A DNA stretch of 64,000 bases from Isoetes taiwanensis (lineage: Eukaryota > Streptophyta > Lycopodiopsida > Isoetales > Isoetaceae). Numbering within the stretch: the first letter of the stretch is position 1; each line of letters starts with the position of its first letter. The stretch is taken from assembly GCA_021234155.1 (NCBI GenBank), contig JAJEKV010000005.1, forward strand, positions 17,774,089 to 17,838,088. The letters are read 5' to 3'. Positions 44,651-55,780 of this stretch are shown here, piece after piece. The notes beneath the pieces were generated by a model, which searched no databases, was not told where the DNA came from, and saw only the letters and a program-made list of their open reading frames with translations. The position numbers and the translations under genes were made by a program.

Positions 44651-44830
44651 TGTTAGGGTTCAGTAAAAATAGAGTTAGCTATTTCTAGAATTCCAGAAGT
44701 TAAGGAGCTTGCTTTATTAATCAAGCAATGCAGTGAGGTCCATAAATGGATACACCGAGAGGAGTTCTTTGAATAGATCGATGTTTTTTTGGATGGTATT
44801 TCTTCTCAGTCTCTAATATGATATCAGAGC
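44651..44830 (+). repeat. Putative 5' LTR and primer-binding site of a copia element
   Basis: TGATATCAGAGC at 44819-44830 matches the plant initiator-Met-tRNA primer site TGGTATCAGAGC with one change, and gag-like coding follows. The LTR itself is therefore probably the preceding ~165 bp, beginning TGTTAGGGTTCAG at 44651. The exact start is uncertain because the 3' LTR is missing. Confidence 0.5.
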
Positions 44831-44925
44831 CGGCCCTCTGGAGTTGGATTGTTGATCCCGACCAGGCAGAGATGGGGAGAATTGAGATACTAATGCATGC
44901 TAATGCCTTTTATTGATTTATAAAG

Positions 44926-45968
44926 GTGCGAGGCAAATTGTTAGAGAAGGGACTCTGGCATGTGGTTTTCGGAGATGAGCCAAGACCAGTGATATCAGCT
45001 CCGAAGGCAACTGCAACCCAAGTGCTTAAAGGTGAAACATCAACTGAAGGCAGAGAAGGGAATGATGCAGAGAGACAAGCTCTCTCGAAATGGCTCCAAC
45101 GAGATTGGGAGGCCAGAAATCAAATGATGCGATGATAGCACAGGTTGAAGCAACTAGCACTGCCAAAGAAGCATGGAAGCAAGTGTCAAAGATCTACGGA
45201 AGAGGCACTTCTCTTAGCAGACGAATTTGTACTCCGTAATCTTCACCACGAAGTTGAAAGATTGTGTCTCAGGAGAGGAGTATATTTCAAGGATTAAATC
45301 TGCAGCTCTTCCATTACAGGAGATGGAAAAGGGGCTAGAAGATGATCTGGTAGTAGGAGCACTATTACTGGGATTGCCTTCATCGTATTTCGATGTAAAG
45401 AACCTGATTGGATCATCGGAACATGTCCAATTGGAGTGGGCATGCCAACAGATTCTGATGGAAGAATCAAACCAGAATGGAAGCAAACCAGCAGGAAATC
45501 TAAGAGATGGTCAGGCCTTTACAAGAAGAGCAGAAGGAGCAGAAACTCGGAAGTGCTTCAATTGTAATAAGGTGGGACATATTGCTTGAGATTGTCCAGA
45601 GCCAAGCAAAAGGAAGAAAAGATCTAAAGAAGTGGAAAAGAATGATGTCAAAAGATCGAGAAAATCTGAGAGAAAGCCTGAGAGATCTGCTTATGGACAC
45701 AAAGCAGCTAAGGAGGACAGCAATGATTCCAAAGGAACTGATGATTCTAGAAGTGACTCTTTGGTTTCAGCATCAAGAGCATTCATGGCTCAAGCTGTAC
45801 CGAGAAGCAAATCCCTGAGACAGACGGTTTGGGAAATGCTTTGCCTTGTCTTTGTCCTTGTAATTCAGAAAGTCATATGTTTCTTAGAGAAGATCAAACA
45901 AATACTGCGTGAAGGTGAAGATGATCCGTGGTCAGGATCCTGCTTTGGTATGATAGCTGACGTAACCC
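44926..45968 (+). pseudogene. Copia gag (nucleocapsid) pseudogene
   Basis: Gag-like sequence in shifting frames: VRGKLLEKGLWHVVFGDEPR at the start, STAKEAWKQVSKIYGRGTSL (about 45155), then KLKDCVSGEEYISRIKSAAL (45250 on), MEKGLEDDLVVGALLLGLPS and finally CFNCNKVGHIA-stop-DC (about 45553-45597). The last is a CX2CX4HX4C zinc knuckle with one residue replaced by a stop (TGA). Gag packages the element RNA. Several frameshifts and the stop make it inactive. Confidence 0.82.
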
Positions 45969-46921
45969 ATGGGATTTGGTATTTGGTTGGACTCGGGGGC
46001 CAGTGACCACATGACAGCCAAAAGGAGTGTGTTTAGACAGGGATTGACTGAGTATAGCAGCAACTCAAAGGTGAAGATTGGTAAAGGCAAACTGGATATC
46101 AAAGGCATGGGCACTACTACACTGGATTTGCCTACTGGATGTGTTGATCTTGAAGATACCCTGTTTGTTCCTGAACTAGAAGTTAATCTTCTGTCAATCT
46201 CTAAAATGGATGATGCCTCTCTTTTTGTCACATTTGGCAATGGCCAATGCATAATACGAAACAAAGAGGATATTGTCCTAGCTAAGGGCGTCAGAAAAGG
46301 CACACTTTATACGTTAAGTTGGTGCAGGGATCAGCATGTTGCCTTGAGTGCTAGATGCACTGATCTCAACCAAGTTTGGCATGAAAGGTTGGGCCATGCC
46401 AACTTTAGGGTGCTGCAGAAAATGAAAAATCAGCAGTTTGTTAAAGATCTTCCTAAGATCAATGCTCCGAAAGGGATTTGTGAGGGGTGTGCCTTGGGCA
46501 AATTGCATCGAAAGGCTTACAAGAAAGTAAAGGCTGCTCGAGCCAGCAATCCTTTAGAAATTGTCCATATGGATGTATGGGGTCCTGCCCGCTTGAAGTC
46601 TATAGGGGGCGCCAGATTCTTCTTGCTCATAATTGATGATTATACAAGAATGAATTGGGTTTTTTTATGGCACACAAGTCAGAAGCTTTCTCTTATTTCA
46701 AACAGTGGAAAGTCACATCCGAAGCCTTTAAATAAAAGAAAGTCAAGACTATTCGAACAGATAAAGGAGATGAGTTTATTAATGATGAATTTGCTGCTTT
46801 TCTTACCGAGCATGGTATCAGACATGAGACTTCAGTTGCATATGAACACCAGCAGAATGGTGTTATAGAGAGAAAGAATCGGACAGTTCTGGAGAGTGCC
46901 AGATCAAAATGCTGGCAGCGA
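45969..46921 (+). pseudogene. Copia protease-integrase pseudogene, 3' truncated
   Basis: Protease begins WLDSGASDHMTAKRS (catalytic DSGA, about 45983). A GAG-pre-integrase region follows, then the integrase zinc site HERLGHANFRVLQKM ... CEGCALGKLH (about 46380-46505). The core follows with MDVWGPARLKS (first catalytic Asp, about 46568), DDYTRMNWVF and, after a frameshift near 46670, FKQWKVTSEAF, a stop, RTDKGDEFINDEF (second Asp) and HQQNGVIERKNRT (Glu, about 46850). Similarity ends at about 46921 in ARSKMLAAML. Reverse transcriptase, RNase H and the 3' LTR are missing. Confidence 0.9.
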
Positions 46922-47385
46922 TGTTATCAGGTAACGCACATGCTTCAACCCACTTCGTTGCATAATCAGTGAGAACAAGGATGTATCGAACAGGGGAGTT
47001 TCGAGCAGGTGGATCAATGGACCCAACAAAATCCATACCCCATTTGCTGAAAGGTAACGGCGTGGCGGCAGGAGTTAAGGCTAAAGCGTCATGGGCCGTG
47101 GGTCTTCCCACGCGCTGACAGACATCACATTAGCGCGCATGACCGTAGGCATCTTTGAACACTATGGGCTAAAAATAGCCAGCCAAAAGAATTTTCCTTG
47201 TCGTATTATCACCACTAAAATGGCCTCCATCAAGATCTTCATGGGCTTGGCAAACAATCTCTGGGACCTCATGAGGAAGAACACAATGACGCAAAATCAT
47301 ATCCTTGCCACATTTGTAAAGATGTCCAGCACCCATGGTATAGTCATAGACTTCATGAAGGAACTACTGACGTCGTGAGCGCAGC
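46921..47385 (-). pseudogene. Ty3/gypsy integrase fragment, minus strand
   Basis: On the minus strand from about 47340: GAGHLYKCGKDMILRHCVLP, HEDLDGGHFSGDNTTRKILL, AGYF then TAG at the usual Trp, PIVFKDAYGHAR, TAA, CDVCQRVGRPTAHDALAL, PFSKWGMDFVGSIDPP (first catalytic Asp), and ILVLTDYATKWVEACALPDN. This is the HHCC zinc-binding domain and the start of the integrase core of a gypsy element. It has two stop codons and is cut at the junction with the copia fragment. Confidence 0.9.
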
Positions 47386-50300
47386 TTTTCTAAAGAAAAC
47401 ATGGGATTTTAGATGGAAAGGCACCAGAGAGAAGATATTATTAGTACTCATGGAACCAGTGTGGCATGGCGGTGACCAAGAAGAGTTGAGCATCTAAAAA
47501 ACTGTCAGAAACTCCTGAGGACGGGTTATCAATATGAAGTGCGTGAAAGATAATCAAGTACCACATGAAACTTTCCTGCCTTATAAATGACAATATAGTA
47601 TAGCATGATAAATTCCTACAGGCCATTCATGCATCGACATTAGCAATAGACGAACACAAAATAAAAAAGGTGCTGCGCACAGAGGGTTGCCATCCGGTGC
47701 CTCAAGGACGTGTTTCCATATTCTTTAATGCACAGTGCTCCAAATCAGAAATAAATTTAATAAAGTCTTGCACAATGTTATACAGCAAAAATTTTAGTGG
47801 CCCCGGCGGGCCATTTGGCTACAAATTACAGGTTCAGGCAAAATGCGACGGTCGTCTTGAGTAGGATGCCTTATCTAACGGACTACCTGCAGATTCGCCC
47901 GTGGCACTTTATTGCTTATTAGGACATTAGAATGGCCAATTAGATATTTGCTAATTGGAGTGGTATCGACTTTGGGGCCAATTTAGTTCGAAGTGAGAAC
48001 TAGATATGCTAATAGAATGGCCATTTAGGCCACTTGGCCAAATCCTGTAATGCCTTAGGTTCGCCAAATTTTAACTCATTAAGAGGCCCCCTCATAAATT
48101 CGTCACTTATGGGGGGCCAACATTATTAGAAATTTTTATTCCTAAATATATCTATCAACTAAGAATAATCCCGCTCTTTTGGAAAATCAAATATTGAGGC
48201 ACTTTTCAATCCTCCTTACGAAGACTCCGGCATCCGATTTTCGATTCTCCCTACCAGCAATCTGTGCATTATTGAAATACATGGGGTATGAATTCAAATT
48301 CATACAACATGTAACTTAAACACATTTATATTAGGTAGCGACTTCTTTATGTTTGGGCAACTAGCTCTATATTTAATAAGATTCTAGCTAAAAATCGCCA
48401 TTTGAGCTACACATTATTAGATATTTGGTTCAAAAATCGCCAATTGGGTTGCAACCACATTAGAAAAAAATAGGAAAAATGGCCAGTTTAGGTTACACTT
48501 TTGGGGGCGCATTTTACAAGGAATGGCCAATTCATTATCGTGTACAAAATTATAGGTCCCTTAAAATTTTCCCTGATGTTATAGCCTTCAAGTCTATCAG
48601 ATCTTAAGACATAGACTTTCTATTATGATTTTGACATTTGCAAGAACAACCACCACTATTAAAATGTTAAAATATTTCCATTAGTTCGCAGAGAAGTGAT
48701 CATGGAATTTGCTTAATTGTAAAAAAAGGGTTAAATAGTGAGAAGAAACGAATGGCAATTCTCAATGCCCTTTTATGGAACATTTTCATTTTATAAAAGC
48801 TTTGCAAGGAGGAGTTCCAAATATCAGTACAGATATATCCTTCTACTTTGATCTATTTGTATCCTTCCATATTCACTTACTATAACTGGCAGTGTGCATA
48901 CTGTTCAATCAAACAACCCGTATAATCACGTCACCATCAGCAAAATCATCTGTGTCTAGGAACTTTTTCAAATACAAGGAGCCTTATGACATGTAAAGTT
49001 TTAAAAGTTTTGTGTATAAAATGCTTATAATTCATGCATTATACCTATACTCAGCTTCCTTGTAATCCTTTTGATTTGAACATTTATTTGAAATTATTTA
49101 CAACTGTCAGGGAATTATCTTTTATTCATGATGTATTTTAGTGCTTTGTTCCAGAAGCCATTAGACCCATTAGTGCTGCAGGTAATCACTCTAGAAGCCA
49201 TTGCCACTGTATCGCATAAAAAGCATATCAAGTTTGCAAAATTCATGTTTTTAGAAGTATTCCAACTTTCCATGTACATGTCTAGTTGAAATAGATAAGC
49301 ACATAAGTCTACAGTTGTTTAACATTGCATACTTGTCCTGAATGTTTTCCTTGTCTTCCCATGGTTGGAATCTTAACTTCTGATATAAATAGGCCAAAAA
49401 ATTAATTAGTATACCAAGTAAAGAAGGATGAATTAATATCAGTTCTTCATTTATCGTCTTCCAATTCAAACTGGTGGAGTTATGCAGAAAACCTATTTGC
49501 TCATCATTTCACACATCATAGCATGCCAAATGAAAGCGCATTTTCCAATCAACCAACTAAGAGCCGGCATTGCCAAGAGGTAAAATGAATGCAAACTGAA
49601 TTTCTTGCATGTGGATGCCATACATGAAAGGATCGAAGATTTCTCCTGGAAATTGCTGGGAGAAATGAACATTGGATAGGTTTAGCAGCTGTAGTGATTG
49701 TGTCTGTGGGATGTACTTGGCCATAGCATTAACCCTTCTACTAATCGCTCTTCAATTGATAACCATATGTATTCAACTCGAGAACACTTCCCAGTCTGTT
49801 GAAAATTACAGCAAAGATTTGAAGCAAACGAAATTGAAACATATGAAACAAAATGTATGGGATGTTAAAAGCCCTTGTTTAAACTCTAGATTCATAAGAT
49901 CAAAGTACCTGTTGTAGGTGATCCTAGCCCATTGGCAACGCCACGCCTTTGCTTTGTCTTGTGACTATCTTTCATAATTGTAACCCTACACAGAACAAAT
50001 TTAGACTTAAATTCAAAATGATCCAGTCGTATATATATATTAGCAAAGCACAAGTAGAAGGACCCAGCTACTTACTTGCCAATTTTCCTGAAAGTGCTGG
50101 AGAGGGTGAAGCATAGATACAGCCCTGGCAATGGTTCTCCAACTCTAGGCAGTAAGGAGCCAAAACTAACCCAACACTAACCCGCAAATCTAAAGCTCAT
50201 TCCTGATATATTTGAAAACTAGATAAGGCATTGGCTTGAAAAAATTAGGATGGACCCTTAACTTTCGATTGTGCTGAGGTAGCCTAACAAGCAAGGAATA

Positions 50301-50522
50301 CAAATAAGGGCACCCTTTGCAATATGCTAAGGTGGGATTTATACCCCTACTTTAGAAAAATATCATAAACCAAATATGGGCCCTTATAATAAAAAACAAT
50401 AAGGTCAAGCCAGAAACCTTACCAAGATCAAGACGGAAACCTTACAAAAAACGTGAGGGCCAAGTAATAGGGTGGTTTAAGGCTTCAAGGGCTACAAGGG
50501 CTTGAAAATACCAATGTGACTA
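47386..50522. other. Intergenic DNA, no recognised gene
   Basis: AT-rich sequence. At about 47930-48540 the words GGCCAATTAG, GCCATTTAG and CGCCAATTGG recur, and CCAATTAG-ATATTTG-CTAATTGG (47936-47958) is a small palindrome. These may be traces of an old repeat, but no element boundaries are visible. No coding frame is convincing. Confidence 0.35.
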
Positions 50523-50690
50523 AGGGACGCCTCACATGTCACCGACAAGTTTTTGTCAGACGTCAAGCCATTGAGACGCTCAATTGTAAACTGCTCCAGC
50601 AGTTCTGGGATGAACGACTCAAACGTCAAACCGGCCGTCTCAGATGAGCTACATGTGAATACTAAAAGATTTACATGTGAGGCGCCTCTA
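50523..50690. repeat. Small inverted-repeat element (MITE-like)
   Basis: CGCCTCACATGT (50528-50539) and ACATGTGAGGCG (50673-50684) are perfect 12-bp inverted repeats about 130 bp apart. The interior has further GACGTC/GAGACG words that partly pair. Overlapping 60-70 codon frames on both strands come from this symmetry. No target duplication is certain. Confidence 0.45.
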
Positions 50691-51115
50691 ACCAGTAGCA
50701 ATGTATTCGAGGCTACCGGAAAAAATATATGTTAGTACATTATTTTCTAGTGCAATGTGTTGGAAAATTTTTTATTTTCTCGCCGGAAATTGCCGGAAAT
50801 TTGTTAGGATGACCAAAATTTAACACAAGTGGACAGATTTTTAGGGGAGAAGTCTGCTACTCTGCTTTCAGACTAAGAAATAGCTGGATCAATAATTACA
50901 GTCTGACATGAGTAGAGAGGTCGGGCTGAGACTGTGATCGACCTGTGGACCTATAATTGTTTACTCTTTTTGTATCTTATGATCAACTCCATAGCCATGG
51001 CGGCCGGAGCTATTCATATAGTTTGACGATCTTGCTATATTCGAACTAAGCTCGTATGCATCTGAGTTACGGCTACGACGACTTGGCAAACCCTTCCTCA
51101 ATCTGCAAGATAAGA
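50691..51115. other. Anonymous spacer
   Basis: No gene was recognised. Confidence 0.3.
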
Positions 51116-51218
51116 GGAGGTTAACCCTCCCCTTGAGGGGATTATGGGAAATAACCCTCGAGGCCGGAGGCCGAGAGGGTTATTTCCCATGATCCCTGAG
51201 AGGGGAGGGTTGACCTCC
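51116..51218. repeat. ~50-bp-stem GC-rich hairpin element
   Basis: GGAGGTTAACCCTCCCCT ... ATGGGAAATAACCCTCGAGG (51116-51164) is followed almost directly by its inverted counterpart GAGAGGGTTATTTCCCATGA ... GGGGAGGGTTGACCTCC (to 51218), centred on GGCCGGAGGCC. The arms match at about 45 of 50 positions. One arm also occurs at 25892-25936, so this is a dispersed foldback. It lies about 30 bp upstream of a TATA box. Confidence 0.75.
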
Positions 51219-51248
51219 CTTAAACCCCTATCCAAGCAGGTTAAGCAC

Positions 51249-51255
51249 TATAAAA
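51249..51255 (+). promoter_or_regulatory. Candidate TATA box
   Basis: CACTATAAAATCCC is a good plant TATA match, followed at the expected distance (about 30 bp) by a pyrimidine-rich TCCTCTTCGATTCC start-like region. Downstream are two coding-like frames (51436-51672 and 52209-52451). The site could drive an unidentified gene or belong to an LTR. Confidence 0.35.
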
Positions 51256-51435
51256 TCCCACCGAATCTATCCTCTTCGATTCCTTCTTCATAATATTAGA
51301 TAAAACAGTTTGAAGGTCTTCAAATACTTTATGCAAAACCTCGAAAGTTCTTGTTGATCACAAAATCCTTCTCTTCTTCTGCGGTAATAGACCTTTCTAT
51401 TCTAGCTTCACAAGACTGAGGCCGCTATAGGGTCT

Positions 51436-51672
51436 TTGTTGGGTGATGCTACCTTGAATCAGAGTTTCTATGCATCAAACAGAGATGGGTTTTGTGGGCA
51501 CAATTTTTTCTGGATAGGCATTTCAATCCGCCCAAAATCTTCCATCCAAATGCGGCCGTTTTCCAATAAGAACCTTCGAATTTTCTCCTCTGCCCAAAAA
51601 ATGGGTCCCCTTTCGATCGGTTTACATGGTGAGATAACGATTCTGAATCATTTCAGAAGCAATGAATCCTGA
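51436..51672 (+). CDS. Coding-like ORF downstream of the TATA box
   Basis: An open frame ending TGA at 51670-51672 with FCGHNFFWIGISIRPKSSIQ and MRPFSNKNLRIFSSAQKMGP. The first ATG in frame is internal. The content is plausible but unrecognised. It may be translated leader or chance. Confidence 0.2.
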   Translation: MLGDATLNQSFYASNRDGFCGHNFFWIGISIRPKSSIQMRPFSNKNLRIFSSAQKMGPLSIGLHGEITILNHFRSNES

Positions 51673-52208
51673 GAACAACTGTTTGAATCCCTACATCTGC
51701 TGCTATCTGCTGAAGGATCCCATAATTTATTCTTTTCAGATCTGCAGCTGGAGCTTCTGGAATCATAAGGCTCTGCCGAAAATCTATGCTGCATAGATTT
51801 TCATGTTTGAACGCATTGCATGGTTCTGCAAATGAAAAAGTATCAAGTTGCTCCTCTTCCTGGCCGATTTGGGTAGAACAATGACCTCTGATGGCGGACG
51901 GAAGCCCGCTAGAAGCTGAAAAACAGAGATGCTGAAAAAGCATATTCGAGAGATTATCAACAATAATCGTTGACATATTCCGTAAAAAAGCATATTCCAG
52001 TGATTATGCAATATAACCTTATATTCATCCGACGGTGGGCAACGGTTATATTTGGTTAACCTGCGAGGACAGGGGTTTAAGGCACTCGCAGTGTTTGTAT
52101 TATCCGAGCTTCTGTTTCGTATTTGCGATCTCATCTAAACTCTGAAAACCCTGCAGGAACACAATTACTTGACATTGGGGCTTCAAGCAACATGAGCAAT
52201 AGTGGGGC

Positions 52209-52451
52209 TTGGGCAACAGTGAGAACTTTGAGATTCAGAAGAAGGGCAAGAGCTGGCGATTGCAGATAAGGGACATTTACACTGTTTCGTTTGATATTTG
52301 TCCTGGAGTTGGCTCTTTCTGTTGTGGAGCTCTATTTGGCGATGGCAGAAGATATGAATTCAAGGATCTCAATTACAAGCTTCTGCAACAACTTGGCGAC
52401 CTCGTGACTCTTCTCTTCTATTTAGCTATGGCTTACGAACTAAACCTGTAA
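52209..52451 (+). CDS. Coding-like ORF of unknown family, next to the L1 insertion
   Basis: Open from just after a TAG at about 52200 to TAA at 52449-52451, about 80 codons: NSENFEIQKKGKSWRLQIRD, IYTVSFDICPGVGSFCCGAL, FGDGRRYEFKDLNYKLLQQL, GDLVTLLFYLAMAYELNL. There is no ATG at its start, so it would be an exon; CCCTGCAG at about 52149-52156 is a possible acceptor. The composition is strongly protein-like (low stop potential, mixed residues). I do not recognise it. Confidence 0.35.
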   Translation: MGNSENFEIQKKGKSWRLQIRDIYTVSFDICPGVGSFCCGALFGDGRRYEFKDLNYKLLQQLGDLVTLLFYLAMAYELNL

Positions 52452-52740
52452 GACTGTTTGAGATCAAGTAACTGCATGCCAACTCTGCGACTAGAGATAT
52501 TCTATTGAAGTCAGTTTAGCATCTTTTTCTTTCTCTCTGATCATCGAAAAGGCATATTCCTCACACATTCCGAAGTGGCATACGTCTCGGCCTCACATTT
52601 ACGACATTCTTCCATGAATATCCCTCAATCCTCACCTCCATGCCTATATGCCTAGGGATTGCCCTTCGGGCAACACAAAAAAGGACAACAACACAGACAA
52701 AGAATTGACTCAATAGTAGCAATTTAAATACTTCTTTAAC
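52452..52740. other. Anonymous spacer
   Basis: A small hairpin TTGCCC-TTC-GGGCAA near 52658 is the only structure noticed. Confidence 0.3.
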
Positions 52741-52869
52741 AGTAAAATTATTATGTTAAAAAATTACTCATCTTTTTCTTTTTGAGAATCTACTCCACTT
52801 TTAGGAGACTGATTTTCACTTCACTTTATCATTCAACAAAGCGATTCAGATACTTTTTTAATGCTTTAA
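52741..52869 (+). repeat. Left copy of the long direct repeat flanking the L1 insertion
   Basis: AAAATTATTATGTT, GAGAATCTACTCCACTTTTAG, CTGATTTTCACTTCACTT and ATCATTC occur in this order here. The right-hand series at 55683-55780 is AAAATTAGTATGTT, GAGAATCTCTCCACTTTTAG, CTGATTCACTTCACTT and ATCATAC. The block abuts the poly-T (poly-A on the element strand) of the LINE. Confidence 0.75.
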
Positions 52870-55682
52870 TTTTTTTTTTGAAGGATCAAGTTAATTAATA
52901 TTAATACAGAGTAAGTACAAGAAGATTTATACTAGGGTACTCCCCCCAAACATGAGCAAGAACCCAAACAATAATGTGATACCTACCTATGACTCACGGA
53001 ACAAACCCGCCGATGTTGTCTACAATGAGGAGGGTCCTTTCCCATACAAATGCTTTAAAAGCAGTTTTCCGAGGGGCGCCGTGTAAGAGAGATATAATTT
53101 GTACCTCAACCGCAGGATCAAAACCCTGGCTGCACCTCCTCATTCCTGAGCTACATTTTCATCGCCGCCGCTTCCAAATGAGCCACAAGAACCAAACTTT
53201 ACACAAATGGAAGGCCGTACCTAATCGGGGGACCACCCATGGGGATACACCCCCACCGTAACCCTCGCTGACTCGGAGCGAGGTGTGAAAGAGGGCTGAC
53301 CCATCGCCATGCCGGGCCGGATCTCCCGAAGCAAAGAAACATACTGTGCCGTGGTTTCAAAGACAAATCACCACACATCGACACAATCGGTCGGCCGACA
53401 CGGATTGATCATGTGAACCCACGCAGTTCACCCTCGACCGGTGCACTATAGATCCGCCATAGCAAAGACTGACTCTTGGGGGCGGGATTGTTCCATCGCC
53501 CACTTCCAAATGTTACCCCAATCATCTCCCCTAAGACTGAGACTCGGTATGTCCAGAGGAGGCCGCAGCCATCCCGAATTGCCAAAAGCTCAGAGGGACT
53601 TTCTTAAATTCGAGGGGTCAACTTTTGATGACAACTCCACACACGCCCCGACGCTATGGGGAGTTCAGCGTAGAGATTAGCCACTCAAGGCCAGGATCGC
53701 AAAATCCCTTCCCCGAGTCAAACTTGTGGGGAAAAAAGTCGCCAAGGTGCTAGCCTGCCCGCCAACATACCACTCCCCACCATCAAAACCCCACGATGTG
53801 CCCATCTCGGCTACTGACACGGATCGACAGATGCCGCCAAAGACCAAAGGTGCTGCCGCACCGACCAGCGGATCCACCATGGCGATGCCTCTAATTGAAT
53901 ACAACCGAGGCGCTCGATCAAAACAAATGACGGACTGCTCCCGGGCTTCCAGCGAGGAGCCCCTTCGAAAAGGGGAGGCATTAGCATACGGCCCGATATT
54001 CCAAATAACGCCCATGGAAGCCACACTGCGCACGCGGACGACTTCTTACTTAAAAACTATCGAAAGTGAGACAATGGCCCGATGAAGCCGAGGACCATGC
54101 CCCGGAGTCAAGCGTATTCCTAGAATCGCAAAGACGAACTTGGACAACAGACCTTGCTATGGGCGAGAGGTCCAAGAAACCGAGTCCACCCGGCAGCCTT
54201 TGGGCGACGATTTCCACCAGGCCACCTTGATGACAGCCCTTCCTCATTGCCTCCCATACAAAGTTACGAACCATAGAGGAAATTTTTCAACCTTGCTTTC
54301 CCCGGGATGATAGATGCCATATAAATATGCGCTTGAGCATAAACGACTTTGCCACCGTGACATCTGCCGACCATGGAAAGCTCCCTCCCCCTTCCACCAA
54401 TTAAGGTGCCGATGCAGCCCCACCGTGAATATCCTCCCAAATACCGCAACAAATATCACGATCTTAGAGCGGAATACCCAAAAGTTTAGAGCATGTGCCT
54501 CGGTCGCTGCGTTAAGGAAATTGGGACACGACTATCGGGCATGGGATGCGGCGACCATAATATAATGCCAGCACTGCCCAATTCATGAGGCAACCCGACG
54601 CAAGAGAGAATGTGTCCAAAGCTTTTCGTGTTTACCGTATTCCTCTCGTCAGAGGAGAGAAAGAGTCATCACGGCACCTACTTCCGACCTGTTGTGACGT
54701 CTGCCATCCTCAACCCTCCACCACACCCGCATCCATCAGCTAAGATCAACAACCTGCCAGAGGGCCTGCAATGATGGTAATAGAAAGGGCGCGGGCATCC
54801 CCTGTGAACTACACCCATTATTAAAGACCCTACAGACTCAGCCGTGGCATAGGATTAGTGGGTTTCCGGCGGACGCAGAGAGCAGAGCATCACAGAAAGC
54901 TTCTCCCCACACCCAAAGGCCGATCATCCTCTTCTAAAGTCCCAACGAACACTATCATAGGCTTTTGCAAAGTCCAGCCTTCATATACCATCCACGACTG
55001 CTCGCGCCCGAAATACCCTCACGCCGCCGCCACATTGTTAAGAATATGCCTGCCCGAATAAAGCCAGATCATATGGGGACTAATAGCCCTCCTTCGTGAC
55101 AACTTGCGCCTAAGCTAAAGAGTTTTCGCATTATTGTACAAATCACCGACGGAAGCATGATTGGACGTCACTAAATGACAGGGGTCTTCACCTTCGGCAT
55201 ACAGGAGATGCGTTGTTGAGCTCAGAATTAACGCCTTCAAGGCGCGGAAGCGTATCTTGATAGGTCAACATCATCCCACCCATTTCCAATATTCTTTTTG
55301 GAAGAACTCCACCGAATGCCTGCCCGCATCAGACACTTATGAGGGGTTGGCATGCAAGCCTCCTCAAGCTCTTGCTTTGTAAACGGACGCTCTAATGCTT
55401 GCCTTATATCCGCCAGCACCTTGCATGACACCTTGCTGAGCACAATCTCCTCCATCACATCACGGTGTAGGGGTATCTCTTTTCCCCAAAAAACAGAGAA
55501 ATGCCGAAAGTAGCCCGCTTAATATCCATGAGCGAATGCGAGAATCCGCCATCGAGGCAATGCGAGAGGCGACATAGAGGCGCGATACTTCCTTCAAGGC
55601 TATGACCACGAAAGAACATTCGAGAATTGGTGTCCCCTTCCCGCAGCCAGGTAATCCCCGCCTTCACCCTCGCCTGTATGTT
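52870..55682 (-). mobile_element. L1-type LINE, 5' truncated, minus strand (~2.8 kb)
   Basis: The element's poly(A) end is the T run at 52870-52879 and its truncated 5' end is near 55682. Reading down the minus strand: ITWLREGDTNSRMFFRG (about 55660), RPFTKQELEEACMPTPHKC (about 55380), LDFAKAYDSVRW (about 54975-54940, the RT box A with catalytic Asp), KVVYAQAHIYMASIIPGKAR (about 54340), VRNFVWEAMRKG and LPGGLGFLDLSPIA (about 54270-54160). These are the standard plant L1 ORF2 linker, reverse transcriptase and C-terminal region. Many frameshifts and stops make it inactive. It is clearly different in sequence and tail from the LINE at 9705-14893. Confidence 0.88.
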
Positions 55683-55780
55683 CTAAAATTAGTATGTTCC
55701 AAGTATTACTCGTTTTTCTGAGAATCTCTCCACTTTTAGGGGCTGATTCACTTCACTTCTAATCATACTACTTTAATCAC
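55683..55780 (+). repeat. Right copy of the long direct repeat flanking the L1 insertion
   Basis: It starts exactly where LINE similarity ends (CTAAAATTAGTATG) and matches 52741-52869 with several small indels and about 15-20 percent mismatches by eye. A target duplication of about 100 bp is the simplest reading. Confidence 0.75.

Noticed and set aside
47091-47378. 95-codon plus-strand frame
   Set aside because: It is antisense to the clear gypsy integrase on the minus strand.
52650-52680. CTAGGG plus TTGCCC-TTC-GGGCAA hairpin as a second Helitron end
   Set aside because: The base before CTAG is not the expected A, the hairpin is only 6 bp, and no repeat boundary supports it.
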